From: Ktedonobacter sp. SOSP1-85
GTDB taxonomy: Bacteria > Chloroflexota > Ktedonobacteria > Ktedonobacterales > Ktedonobacteraceae
DNA: 64,000 nt
NCBI RefSeq assembly: GCF_016587415.1
Contig: NZ_BNJI01000003.1
Coordinates: 682,001-746,000 of the forward strand
Direction: 5' to 3'
Under the pieces are notes generated by a model, which did no database searches, was not told the DNA's origin, and saw only the letters and a list, made by a program, of their open reading frames with translations. The first letter of the stretch is position 1, and every line of letters starts with the position of its first letter. Shown piece by piece: positions 51,928-60,428 of this stretch. The translations under genes were made by a program, and so were the position numbers.

Positions 51928-52620
51928 CTATACGGATACTGGTCCAATCTGCGCTTCAAAGAACGTCATCACTCTCTGCCAGGCATCCTCGGACGCCTCG
52001 GCGTGATACATGCTCCCCTGGTCATTAAAGAAGGAATGCTTTGCCTCGGGATAAATTTTGATATCATGGGGAATGGTATACTGCTCCAAGGCTTGCTCAA
52101 GCTTGTGTCCCTGAGAAGCTGTAAAGTCCTTTTCGGGATAGGAGCCCACCACTGGACAGGCACGCTTGACTGCGTCCAGGGGCCTGGGATTGGCGGCATA
52201 AAAGGGAGCAACGACCTTGAGGCGCTCATCGGTACAGGCCCAGGCAATCGCAAAACCACCACCCATGCAGAAACCAATCGCGCCCACGCGTGAGTCATCT
52301 ATCCCCGGCTGCTCCGTCAGATAGGTAAGTGAGCCCTTTAAATCGTTCAGGCTCTCATTATTGAGCGACTTGAGAAACATCTGCCCCATAAAGCGGAACA
52401 TACACACCGTGCGATTGCGTCCGGAGAACAGATCCACGGCCAGGGCGACATATCCCACATCCGCGAAGCGGCGCGCAATATCCCGAATGTTCTCATTCAT
52501 GCCAAAGATCTCATGGATCACAATCACGCCGGGAAAAGGGCCCTCGCCCTCCGGTCGCGCCAGGTAACCCTGTACCTGTCGCTTCCCCGAGGAGAAAGAC
52601 ACATCTTGCGTCTGTACCAT
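51928..52620 (-). CDS. Dienelactone hydrolase family protein
   Basis: 230 residues, alpha/beta hydrolase. Nucleophile Cys in GAIGFCMGGGFA, acid in the YPEKDF region, and His in EAKHSFFNDQG. The N-terminal GYLARPEGEGPFPGVIVIHEIFGMNENIRDIARRFADVGYVAL is characteristic. No signal peptide. It probably hydrolyses a lactone or ester; the natural substrate is not identifiable. The IscB-3 element starts directly behind it. Confidence 0.9.
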   Translation of the reverse strand: MVQTQDVSFSSGKRQVQGYLARPEGEGPFPGVIVIHEIFGMNENIRDIARRFADVGYVALAVDLFSGRNRTVCMFRFMGQMFLKSLNNESLNDLKGSLTYLTEQPGIDDSRVGAIGFCMGGGFAIAWACTDERLKVVAPFYAANPRPLDAVKRACPVVGSYPEKDFTASQGHKLEQALEQYTIPHDIKIYPEAKHSFFNDQGSMYHAEASEDAWQRVMTFFEAQIGPVSV

Positions 52621-52658
52621 AACTGTTACTCTGCTTTTCTAAATCTCCTCAAATGTGC

Positions 52659-53912
52659 TTATCCACACTCGAATAGATTCAATTGCTGCACTTGGCCCTC
52701 ACAGGAAGTCCCCATGACTTCTACGCTGCTTTGGGTCGTCTGCAGCACACCGCACTCAGGACGAGCCTGAGTGTGTGGCCCTCGCCGGGCAAGGAACCTC
52801 ATCAAGATATTGACGGCGCTATTGTCGTCTTGATCCATGACGAGTCCGCATTCCGCGCACCGATACGTCCTCTTGCGCAGTGGCATGTCTTGCAGATTCC
52901 CACAGCCACTACACTGCTTGGACGTGTTGCGCTCATCTAGAAACTGAAGCTCTTTCCCATACAACTGGCATTTGTAGGTGAGCATCTGGACAAAAGCATA
53001 CAGGCCCCAGTCGTTGTACACTGTTCGATTGAGCGCCTTGTTTCGCTCCTGATGCTCTTTCATGACCATTTGCCGTTGAGAGAGATCCCCCACGACGACA
53101 GTTCTCTCAACCAGTCGCCGTGCGATGAGATGCGACGCCTTATGCAGGCTATCGCGCTGTTTGTTACGCTTCTTCTGCGACACGCGCTTATAGACCTTGC
53201 TCAGATGAAGAAAGCGGCGGGACTTCTTCTTGCACTTGCTTCGTTTCGAGCGAAGTGTGTCAAGCTGTCGGTTGTACCAACGCGAGCCTTTGAACCCACC
53301 GATGTGATAGAAGCGGCCCTCTTCAGTAACACCCGTTGCGAGCGTCTTAATGCCCAGATCAAAGGCCACAGTTCCACCATCGAGTTTGGTCTCTTCTTGT
53401 TGCCGATAGCTGAAGGAGGCATAGTAGTTGCCCCTTCCATCGCGACTGATGGCTACCTCTCGAAAGTCTTCGGGAGGCAGTTCGTTGAGGGTGGCACGGA
53501 TAGCGGGATACTGCTTGTTCTTGCCCTTGCCCCCTGTGGGCAGAATGAGGGTGTTTCCCTCGAGCGTGAGATACATTGCTGGATAACATAGGGTAAAGAA
53601 GCCATGGCGAGGGCGCACGCGGGGAAAACCTGGGGTTTCGCCATTGGCGAGGCGACGAAAGAAGGCCCACATGGCTGCATCCAAGCGGTAGTAGACTTCG
53701 GCGAGCAGCTTGCCATACACCTGATTGAGTTCAGTATCATAGGCACGGCTCTCGGCCAGGGTTTTCTTGCATGCGTTGAAGTGCCACTTCTCCCCGTCTC
53801 TGAGCCTCATGACCCACCAATTGTAGAGGCCTCGGCATTTTGCTTGCATGAACTCAAGGGTGGCGATGTCTTGCTCGCTGAGGTCAAGTTTGATCTTTTT
53901 GCACAGGAGCAT
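52659..53912 (-). CDS. tnpB: TnpB RNA-guided nuclease, intact
   Basis: 417 residues from ATG 53912 (GGAAGGGG upstream). N-terminal wedge (MLLCKKIKLDLSEQDIATLEFMQAKCRGLYNWWV), RuvC-I Asp in VAFDLGIKTLATG, RuvC-II region VVVGDLSQRQM (Gly-Asp where many TnpB have Glu-Asp, as in some natural subfamilies), zinc finger CSGCG...CAECG, and RuvC-III Asp in VMDQDDNSAVNI. A GAAGTC/GACTTC hairpin within the last ~60 codons (52705-52721) is probably part of the guide RNA scaffold. No tnpA partner. Confidence 0.88.
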   Translation of the reverse strand: MLLCKKIKLDLSEQDIATLEFMQAKCRGLYNWWVMRLRDGEKWHFNACKKTLAESRAYDTELNQVYGKLLAEVYYRLDAAMWAFFRRLANGETPGFPRVRPRHGFFTLCYPAMYLTLEGNTLILPTGGKGKNKQYPAIRATLNELPPEDFREVAISRDGRGNYYASFSYRQQEETKLDGGTVAFDLGIKTLATGVTEEGRFYHIGGFKGSRWYNRQLDTLRSKRSKCKKKSRRFLHLSKVYKRVSQKKRNKQRDSLHKASHLIARRLVERTVVVGDLSQRQMVMKEHQERNKALNRTVYNDWGLYAFVQMLTYKCQLYGKELQFLDERNTSKQCSGCGNLQDMPLRKRTYRCAECGLVMDQDDNSAVNILMRFLARRGPHTQARPECGVLQTTQSSVEVMGTSCEGQVQQLNLFECG

Positions 53913-54143
53913 GAAGACCCCTTCCCTTTCAACACGACACTGAGAGATGGACTTCGCCTCTTTCGCAAGAAACATCAGTATCATGAATTAGAACATTTTT
54001 TCTTATCTCATGCGTGTAGCATACCATGGTATCGTCTCTCTGTCAACGCCTCCAAAGGTGAACAACTAGCACACCTTTCAGCAGAGTCGCGCACATGTTC
54101 GATTGCTGTTCTTACTCTCCTTATAACATGTGCTTCATGGGAG

Positions 54144-54191
54144 TATAGTAGATAGTGTAAAATGCGCAGGCATTTTACACTATCTACTATA
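54144..54191. terminator. 22-bp-stem hairpin after DinB-like gene
   Basis: 54144-54165 pairs perfectly with 54170-54191 around GCAG. It lies 2 nt from the stop of the minus-strand gene at 54194. Confidence 0.85.
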
Positions 54192-54193
54192 AC

Positions 54194-54754
54194 TTATGCG
54201 TTCGCGCTTTCAGCAGCCTGGTTCAGCGTTTCACGCAGTTGCTCATAGTGCATCTGTGCGTGGAAGAAGCCAAGCATACCAACACCAATGGCATTCATCG
54301 GGCCAAAGGCGGGAATACGCGTGATGGTCGTCGTCAGATTGGGCTGGTCAGGCCAGGCGGAGAGATAAGCCAGGCTCATGCGACGGCTCTCATTGAGGCG
54401 GGCGCGAACCTGTTCCGCGGTCTTCAGGGTCTCCCAGGGGGCCTCAGCGTGCAGGCGTGCCTCAAGAGCCAGGCCGCGCGCAAGAATAGAGGAGACGGAA
54501 GCATTCTCTTCAAAGCCAGCAGTCAAATGCGCCACGATGTGACTGATAGTCCAGCCACGTTCACCGTCCTCAGTCGCCTTGGGATCATTAGGAACAAAAT
54601 TCACCGCGGCATCCGTCGCGTCCTTGAGAATGGTCTCAACGGTCTCAAAGGCCAGCTCGATATAATTTTGCAGATCCTTATAGCTAACTTCGGCAACCAT
54701 GTCCGCGTAGGTGGTCTTGCCCTCGCGGAGCGCAGTAAAATCAAACTGTGGCAT
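54194..54754 (-). CDS. DinB-like four-helix protein
   Basis: 186 residues. Four-helix bundle with the metal His residues expected for DinB/YfiT-type proteins: WTISHIVAHLTAGFEEN near residue 70 and FFHAQMHYEQLRETL near residue 165. Many such proteins are thiol-dependent transferases or hydrolases; function here is unknown. GAGGATTTGT precedes the ATG. Confidence 0.8.
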   Translation of the reverse strand: MPQFDFTALREGKTTYADMVAEVSYKDLQNYIELAFETVETILKDATDAAVNFVPNDPKATEDGERGWTISHIVAHLTAGFEENASVSSILARGLALEARLHAEAPWETLKTAEQVRARLNESRRMSLAYLSAWPDQPNLTTTITRIPAFGPMNAIGVGMLGFFHAQMHYEQLRETLNQAAESANA

Positions 54755-55319
54755 TACAAATCCTCCCGCGGCCTACAATGCCGCGTTCTATATCATTATT
54801 GGTCAGCACTTTCCATAAGCACTCTCTTGCGATCTTACAATTTGTAAGTATATCACCCTTTTTCCCCCGCTCAACCCTGCCTTTGAGCTCAGAGCCACAG
54901 TCAATATTGTCAAGTTTTGCCTATTCATATCTAGCCTTGGACAACAAATTTACTGTCAACGTTTTCCCTTCTGAGGCCCCATTTCAAGCAGCTTTATAAG
55001 TATAATTGCAGCGAACTTTGGGCTCAAACGCACTTTTGATGATTGGGGAGGATGAATACTTCTGAGTCGGTTTGGAAAGAATCATTCCCCTGTCAGTATC
55101 ATGTACTTGTGGGAATAGTTATTGGTACGGCCCGGCTCTTGCCTTTTTGTCGAGTTTCACCTGGTTCCCCCTTGGACATCAAGAGCCGACCATGGTCAGC
55201 TTTTCTTTGACTGTATGTGCCAATAGAGAAAGAAGAGCGTACTTCCTGCTCAACCGAGGTTTACTGGAGAGACCTATGACCTTGCATGCACGACATCATG
55301 GCTTACCACATTCTGGAGC
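54755..55319. other. Intergenic stretch without a recognisable gene
   Basis: About 560 bases with only short, unlikely frames. It runs from the start of the DinB-like gene to a degraded permease fragment. I see no RNA gene, strong hairpin or repeat. Confidence 0.4.
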
Positions 55320-55561
55320 AGCCTCCTCAGAGGGGAAGCCTCCCCAGGTGTCTGGTGCGTTGCCGACGATCTGACGCAAACGCGATCTGGCTTTACTCAT
55401 CATGTTAGTGACATTCATCCCCACCGACCTGCGAGGGATGCAATTTGCGGGAGGCGCGGTGTCATTCTACTGGATGCTGGGTCTGGCGATGCTTCTGCTG
55501 CCCAGTATTGTTGTGTTTAGCTGGTTGCTGCACCAGGCGCCCAGCCACGTCCCTATCCAGC
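55320..55561 (+). pseudogene. Remnant of an APC-type amino acid permease (N-terminal part)
   Basis: The frame reads PPQVSGALPTI, then a TGA at 55372-55374, then RKRDLALLIMLVTFIPTDLRGMQ and the next membrane helix AVSFYWMLGLAMLLLPSIVVFSWLLHQAPS. These are the first two helices of an APC-type permease. It then stops matching where the DinB fragment begins. It is a scrap, not an active gene. Confidence 0.6.
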
Positions 55562-55653
55562 TTGGTCACGCTGAGGCTTGACGCCGCGTCGAGCAGCCTT
55601 TCCGTCGCCCAGTAAGTATAATCGAAGAAAGCTTTTATCTCATTGATGCGCAA
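55545..55653 (-). pseudogene. Remnant of a DinB-like protein (first ~36 codons)
   Basis: MRINEIKAFFDYTYWATERL followed by LDAASSLSVTKLDRDV is a typical DinB N-terminus. After this the frame runs antisense into the permease remnant and loses similarity. The two fragments meet at about 55545-55561, marking an old deletion or recombination joint. Confidence 0.6.
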
Positions 55654-55735
55654 GATAAGGTTACCCTTTCTACAAATTCAAAAATATGATGAACTTCCCA
55701 TTACCAGTAGCGGTTTATTTTAATGAATGTATACG

Positions 55736-55764
55736 ATGGAGTTTGTTTACGCAACAAACTCCAT
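55736..55764. terminator. 12-bp-stem hairpin after HIT gene
   Basis: ATGGAGTTTGTT pairs with AACAAACTCCAT around TACGC. It lies 5 nt beyond the minus-strand HIT gene stop at 55770. Confidence 0.7.
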
Positions 55765-55769
55765 GAACA

Positions 55770-56261
55770 TCAATCAGGGAAGTTGAAAGAAGGGCCTTCT
55801 TCTTCAGTGGTGAGATAGTCACGTACTCGTTCACACAGCAGTGCAATGTGTTGAGCATCACCTTGAGGTGCATCAGGCCACTCGGGGACCCGCACTCCCC
55901 AGTAGTCACGAGGAGTGCCAGGATAACGAGGTAGAAGATGAATATGCAGATGAGGAACGTGATGTCCTAAGACAAAGGAATAGATATGTTCTGCCTCTGT
56001 GCACACTTTTAAGGCGCGGCTCAGTCGAGCGATAAGCAAACCAGAGGCTTTGGCTTCTTCCTCTGTCTGTTCTGCAAGCCCTGGAAAATGCCGTTTGGGT
56101 TCAACAATGAGCCATCCAAGATACGAAGTCGGCCCATCTTCAGGAATATGATGGCTTGCAAAGATCAATTCATCTTCATAAATAATCCCGCCAGGAAGAG
56201 CAAGTTGGCCTTTGTGTTTCTGACAAACAAAACACGCTTCCTGCTGTTCTGAAATGCTCAT
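55770..56261 (-). CDS. HIT-family nucleotide hydrolase/transferase
   Basis: 163 residues. HIT motif GHHVPHLHIHLLPRYPG (HxHxH, ~residues 99-115). N-terminal CFVCQKHKGQ pair (one CxxC zinc knuckle) and YLGWLIVEPKRHFPGLAEQTEEEA are family features. HIT proteins hydrolyse dinucleoside polyphosphates or nucleoside phosphoramidates; exact activity unknown. A good ribosome binding site (AAGGAGAAGG) lies upstream. Confidence 0.9.
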   Translation of the reverse strand: MSISEQQEACFVCQKHKGQLALPGGIIYEDELIFASHHIPEDGPTSYLGWLIVEPKRHFPGLAEQTEEEAKASGLLIARLSRALKVCTEAEHIYSFVLGHHVPHLHIHLLPRYPGTPRDYWGVRVPEWPDAPQGDAQHIALLCERVRDYLTTEEEGPSFNFPD

Positions 56262-56892
56262 TGGTTCCTTCTCCTTATGAGAATTCTTCTAGCTACTCTA
56301 TCAGGAAGGGAATGCTCACACAAGCATACTAATACAGATACAATCTGACCGAACCTTCAGGGAAATACTCACTTTTCGGAGATAAACACATCGAACCTTG
56401 CGATGCACTACCATCCCTACGAATGTGCAGAGCGTATCACATTCTCAGGGAAATGAGCAACTTTTCAGGGAAAATAGCACTTTTCGGGAAAGTACCACCC
56501 AGGAAGGGCGAATAATTGCTGTCTGTTCCACTATGAATTTACAAGAGATGTGTGCGTAACGGCTCTTCTGGTGCGGATTTGTCTCTTGATAGACGGTCGA
56601 TTCCTACAATTCGCGCTGATTTTCTCAGGTTCATCTTAAAATTGTTGCGGATTTGGCCTTATTTACCAGTAGAGTCAGGCCATAGTATGTATTGCAAAAG
56701 CGGCCAGTTTTAGGTAGGGATTTACAGGATAGCACAACAGGCACCACGTGTTCTGCCGAAAAGCCTGAGTTGAAAACGCAGATCTAACTCTAAAACAACC
56801 CAGGGTTTTCGGCAGAACTTTCGATAATAGGACATATTCTCACCGCTTTTCGTGATATATTATGAAAAAAGAAGTAAAAAGGAGGATACGTT
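56262..56892. other. 630-base intergenic region with short repeats
   Basis: No gene is seen. Three copies of a ~24-nt unit with pattern TCAGGGAAA-n-GCACTTTTC(G/A)G lie at 56356-56379, 56444-56468 and 56464-56487, the last two overlapping. Separately, a perfect 13-bp inverted repeat GTTCTGCCGAAAA/TTTTCGGCAGAAC (56750-56762 and 56806-56818) encloses 43 bases. They may be remains of transposon ends. Confidence 0.5.
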
Positions 56893-57459
56893 ATGGCTGA
56901 ACAAACGATAGAGATGACGTTCCGCACCGTTTTGTGGCAACAGTTCGGCGCGGCCATCGATATGCTTGAAAATGCCTTGCTGGCCTGCCCTGCCTCGCTG
57001 TGGAGAGAGCGCCTCTGGAGCGCACCCTCGGACCACTCTCAGTCTCCGGAAGACGCAGCATTCTGGTCGCTCACCTATCACACTCTCTTCTGGCTCGATT
57101 TGTATCTCACCGGCTCACACGAAGGCTTTGCTCCCCCCGCGCCGTTCATAAATGCGCTTGACCCGGCAAGTGTCTTTCCCGAACAGCCCTATACCAAAGA
57201 TGAGCTCCACGGCTATCTAGTGCATTTGCGTAAGAAGTGCCAAACAACGATTGCTGAGCTAACAGACGAGAAAGCGTATCAACCGTTCACTTTCCCCTGG
57301 CCTGGAGGAACGTCCATAAGCTTTTTAGAGCTCCAGTTATATACCATGCGTCACGTCCAGGAGCATGCGGCCCAACTGAGCCTCTTTCTCGGACAGCACG
57401 GCACCCCGGACGAGGCGCTTGACTGGGTTGAGCGGGCGCAGGAGGGAGCGGGCCTCTGA
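56893..57459 (+). CDS. DinB-like four-helix protein
   Basis: 188 residues; AAGGAGG 8 nt upstream of ATG. Metal His candidates in FWSLTYHTLFWLDLYL (~60) and MRHVQEHAAQLSLFLGQ (~155). FPWPGGTSISFLELQLYTMRHVQEH is a common DinB_2 ending. Function unknown. It is the second complete DinB-like gene within 3 kb. Confidence 0.82.
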   Translation: MAEQTIEMTFRTVLWQQFGAAIDMLENALLACPASLWRERLWSAPSDHSQSPEDAAFWSLTYHTLFWLDLYLTGSHEGFAPPAPFINALDPASVFPEQPYTKDELHGYLVHLRKKCQTTIAELTDEKAYQPFTFPWPGGTSISFLELQLYTMRHVQEHAAQLSLFLGQHGTPDEALDWVERAQEGAGL

Positions 57460-57654
57460 GGCGCGCGGATGGTCAATTGGGTCTGAGCGCGACCGATGGT
57501 GAGGTGACGCAGAGGAAGGCGGCGCGAGGGGTAGCCCCTCGCGCCACCTTTGCATTCCCAAACACGCGTCGCGAGGCACGGCAGAAGCTAGCAGCAATGG
57601 CACAATATCATAAGGAGAAACTAAAAGAACAAAGATTTTCTGCTGGAGGATGCG

Positions 57655-57725
57655 TATGGCTACATCCTAAAAAGAGGGTGTGCTTCTACTAGAGAAGCAC
57701 ACCCTCTTTTTAGGATGTAGCCATA
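57655..57725. terminator. 33-bp-stem hairpin between convergent genes
   Basis: 57655-57687 pairs perfectly with 57693-57725 around a 5-nt loop. It lies 49 nt beyond the zinc-ribbon gene stop (57775, minus) and 195 nt past the DinB-like gene (plus). A run of T/A inside the stem gives a partial T-tract on both strands. Confidence 0.85.
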
Positions 57726-57774
57726 TTATTCAACCGGCTAGTGGCTAGAAGCGTGATTGCTTCTGCCTTTGGCA

Positions 57775-58095
57775 TTACCAGCTTGATCGGTTGTTGGAAT
57801 ACGACGTCTCACGGGGCTGATAACAATCCCGACAATAGACGGGGCGATCATCTCGTGGCTGAAAAGGAACAGTCGCTTCATTTCCACAACTCGCGCAAGT
57901 AGCCGTGTACATTTGGCGTGCCTCGCGCTGGTAGCCACCACGTGAGCCTCCATTTGCCTGCTTGCGGGCAGCACGGCACTCGGGGCAACGACTTGGGGCA
58001 TTCGTCAGTCCACGACTCGCATAAAATTCTTGCTCACCGACAGTGAAGGTAAATTCCTGGTTACAGTCGCGACAATACAGTGTCTGGTCAGTCAA
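57775..58095 (-). CDS. Double zinc-ribbon protein
   Basis: 106 residues. Four CxxC knuckles form two probable zinc ribbons: C8/C11 with C37/C40, and C67/C70 with C88/C91 (TLYCRDCNQEF, SRCPECRAARK, ATCASCGNEATVPF, VYCRDCYQP). FTVGEQEFYASRGL between them is typical of the CxxC-x20-CPECR family found across Chloroflexota. It is probably a small nucleic-acid or protein adaptor; function unproven. Confidence 0.85.
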   Translation of the reverse strand: MTDQTLYCRDCNQEFTFTVGEQEFYASRGLTNAPSRCPECRAARKQANGGSRGGYQREARQMYTATCASCGNEATVPFQPRDDRPVYCRDCYQPRETSYSNNRSSW

Positions 58096-58437
58096 AGGAA
58101 ACTCTCTTTCTCATTATCCGCTATACGGATCTAATAGTTGAACTTCTGTATTGCGCACCATCACCTCAGTCAGTTTACTTAGAGCAACAAAGCACCATAC
58201 AGTGTTCGTTTAGTATAACACATTCTTTTCGTTTCTGCTAGAGTTCTCATCCTTTCTGGCAAGAGTTTCCGATTCTCTTTTGCACATCCCTTACCCTTGA
58301 GCACCGCAGGCGCGAAGGCTCTCCTGAGAAAGCGGCGCACGGCTACGCGCTCCCTTCGATTTCACACTTGTATCAGGAAAGGCAAACGACTTATCATTAG
58401 GAAAGAGATTACCTATATGCTCAGGAAGGAACCATCC
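58096..58437. other. Divergent intergenic region
   Basis: 340 bases between the starts of the zinc-ribbon gene and the TMEM175-like gene, presumably with both promoters. I could not identify a well-spaced promoter or a hairpin. Confidence 0.35.
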
Positions 58438-59109
58438 ATGAAAATATTTTATAATCGTATCGCCGGCCAACAATTGGAACGGCTTGCCGCACTCTCCGAT
58501 GGCATCTTTGCCGTTGCGATGACCCTGCTCGTTCTCGACCTGCACACTCCTCTGAATAATACCAGCTCCAGGTTTTCTACGCCACCCCTATGGACGAGTG
58601 AGGGATTGGGGAGAGAATTGCCCTTATTGCATGCGTTAGTCGATCTTGTGCCACACTTTCTCCCTTATGCCATGAGTTTTCTCACCCTGGGTATTTTCTG
58701 GGTTGGCCAGCAAACACAGCTTAATTATTTTGTGACGAGTAATCGCCACCTCACCTGGATCCACCTGGCCTTCTTATTTATTGTCTCGCTCATGCCCTTC
58801 TCAACGGGACTCTTAGCCGCATTTATCACCTATCGCGTCGCCCTGGGCATATATTGGCTTCACCTGCTCTTGCTAGGAAGCATCCTGTTCGCCAGCTGGC
58901 GCTATGCCCGCCGTGCAGGATTACTGAAAGACGAGGTGACCACCGAAATACGCTCCGCCACCGAGCGACGCATAGTCTTCTACCAGGTACTCTACGCCGT
59001 CACCATGCTCTTTAGCATCATCAATACATATATCAGCATTGTGCTACTGATCCTCCTGCAACTCAACTCTGCCATTGCCCCACGGATTGGTCGACTGGAT
59101 CACATTTGA
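58438..59109 (+). CDS. TMEM175-like (DUF1211) membrane protein, putative potassium channel
   Basis: 223 residues from ATG 58438 (AGGAAGGAACC upstream). The first helix carries the family motif RLAALSDGIFAVAMTLLVLDL (consensus RxxxFSDG, with Leu for Phe). About six helices in all. ILGIFWVGQQTQLNYFVTSNRHLTWIHLAFLFIVSLMPFSTGLL is the conserved second half of the repeat. Bacterial TMEM175 proteins are six-helix potassium-selective channels; transport here is inferred. Confidence 0.82.
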   Translation: MKIFYNRIAGQQLERLAALSDGIFAVAMTLLVLDLHTPLNNTSSRFSTPPLWTSEGLGRELPLLHALVDLVPHFLPYAMSFLTLGIFWVGQQTQLNYFVTSNRHLTWIHLAFLFIVSLMPFSTGLLAAFITYRVALGIYWLHLLLLGSILFASWRYARRAGLLKDEVTTEIRSATERRIVFYQVLYAVTMLFSIINTYISIVLLILLQLNSAIAPRIGRLDHI

Positions 59110-59115
59110 TGATTG

Positions 59116-59147
59116 TTGTAGGGTTCAAGCCAGCTTGGACTCTACAA
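59116..59147. repeat. Small inverted copy of the TGTAGGG...CTTGG repeat
   Basis: TTGTAGGGTTCAAGCC...CTTGGACTCTACAA is a compact hairpin version of the repeat at 36297-36383, located 7 nt after the TMEM175-like gene stop. Confidence 0.55.
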
Positions 59148-59286
59148 TTTATTGACTACTCCAGTTAGGACGAGTATTCGCGAACCTTTCACCAGGGCGA
59201 CCGCACACGCGTCGAAGTGGGTTTCGCTCCCGTCCAGGGCGAGTGATAACTTCAAACCAACAAGTGCTTTTTTAATAGAAAAAACA

Positions 59287-59316
59287 TTGACAAACATTGT
59301 ACCTTCACCTTATATT
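59287..59316 (+). promoter_or_regulatory. Promoter upstream of the DUF4388 gene
   Basis: TTGACA (59287-59292), 18-nt spacer, TATATT (59311-59316). It leaves a leader of about 190 nt before ATG 59514. The surrounding 59150-59500 region is AT-rich and otherwise without a gene. Confidence 0.55.
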
Positions 59317-59513
59317 TACTATGCTGGTTATAATTGTCTAGTTGCTACAACTACTTTTTTCCCATAAAAGATTAGCAAAACATAATTTACACTACTATTT
59401 TTTCCTCCAAAGACCGCATTGTCTCGTAATTCGGCAGAGGGCAGAGTCGCCGTGCTCATTTACAAGATAATTGGAGGAATGTCAATTACGGGTAAGAAAC
59501 AGTGAGGTACAGC

Positions 59514-60278
59514 ATGCCCGAACAAGAACCGCAACAAGGATGGGCAACAAACTTAGAGACTTTTTTACAAAATCTCGCTGACGAGCAGCGCAGTGGTGTC
59601 CTTGATTTACAGCGCAGCAAAGCCGGCGTGAAAGAAAAAGGGCGCGTCATTTTACTCCATGGAGGAATAGTCGAGGCAAGCGTGGGAACACGCACCGGCG
59701 AAGAGGCTTTAAACTGGCTGCTTGCATGGGGCCAGTGCAGGTATACATTTGCCCTCACCTCGCCTATGGAAATGGAGGGCATCTTTCCTCAAAGAAGTCA
59801 GCCAACCTCAGATCCTATAGTTATACCTCCCCAAGCTCCCATACCTCCCGCCAGCATACGGCCACGATCAAATACCCTCACACCGGGATCCTATACACCA
59901 AACATCCCTCCTACACGCACAAATAAAGGGCCATTCGCGCCCAATACGCTGCTCCCTTTCCAGAATGAGTCTGTGCTTAACTCTCCGCCGACCAACACCC
60001 CAAAATCGCCAGCCTATAATTCATGGGGGGCTCAGCAGGCGTCTGCCCAACAGGAAACAACGCTTGTTCCCTACCGCCTCCTGCAAGGTCCAGACGCTAT
60101 CTCGCTCATTGGTCACTATCCCCTGACCCGCTCTCAACGCCACCTCTACTTTTTGCTCGACGGTCAACGCACCATCGTCGATTTAGCGCGCCTGACCGGT
60201 AGCTCCATCCTCAGCGTGCGCCAGTTGTTGATAGAGCTAGAACAGATGGGCCTCGTTAGATTTAAAATCACCTATTAA
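59514..60278 (+). CDS. DUF4388 (PATAN-type) protein with C-terminal winged helix
   Basis: 254 residues from ATG 59514. Residues ~10-90 form the DUF4388 domain (LETFLQNLADEQRSGVLDLQRS ... GRVILLHGGIVEASVGTRTGEEALNWLLAWGQCRYTF), usual in signalling proteins of gliding and multicellular bacteria. A Pro/Thr-rich disordered linker spans ~100-180. The last 70 residues (PLTRSQRHLYFLLDGQRTIVDLARLTGSSILSVRQLLIELEQMGLVRF) look like a winged helix. Role unknown, perhaps a regulator without a receiver domain. Confidence 0.75.
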   Translation: MPEQEPQQGWATNLETFLQNLADEQRSGVLDLQRSKAGVKEKGRVILLHGGIVEASVGTRTGEEALNWLLAWGQCRYTFALTSPMEMEGIFPQRSQPTSDPIVIPPQAPIPPASIRPRSNTLTPGSYTPNIPPTRTNKGPFAPNTLLPFQNESVLNSPPTNTPKSPAYNSWGAQQASAQQETTLVPYRLLQGPDAISLIGHYPLTRSQRHLYFLLDGQRTIVDLARLTGSSILSVRQLLIELEQMGLVRFKITY

Positions 60279-60295
60279 GAAGAGGAAGCAGAAAT

Positions 60296-60346
60296 ATGGG
60301 ATAGTGACGGGGCAATGTCTGCGGCATTGTCCCGCCACTATCCCAT
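60296..60346. terminator. Hairpin after DUF4388 gene
   Basis: ATGGGATAGTG and CGGGGCAATG pair with CATTGTCCCG and CACTATCCCAT with one mismatch and one G-T type position. It begins 17 nt after the stop codon. Confidence 0.8.
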
Positions 60347-60428
60347 AGGTATTACTCTTGCAAGTCGCTTGCCGAATGCGGATAATGAGAGAGAGCCTGA
60401 CTAGCAAGCAATAACAAGGAGTATAGAT

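Noticed and set aside
52659..53912. Catalytic loss in TnpB because RuvC-II reads GDL, not EDL
   Set aside because: GDL-type RuvC-II motifs occur in natural TnpB subfamilies as far as I know, and the other motifs are intact, so inactivity is not claimed.
54239..54847. 202-codon plus-strand frame
   Set aside because: It is antisense to the complete DinB-like gene 54194-54754.
55072..55374. 100-codon plus-strand frame
   Set aside because: Only its last ~17 codons match the permease remnant; the rest is low-complexity translation of empty sequence.
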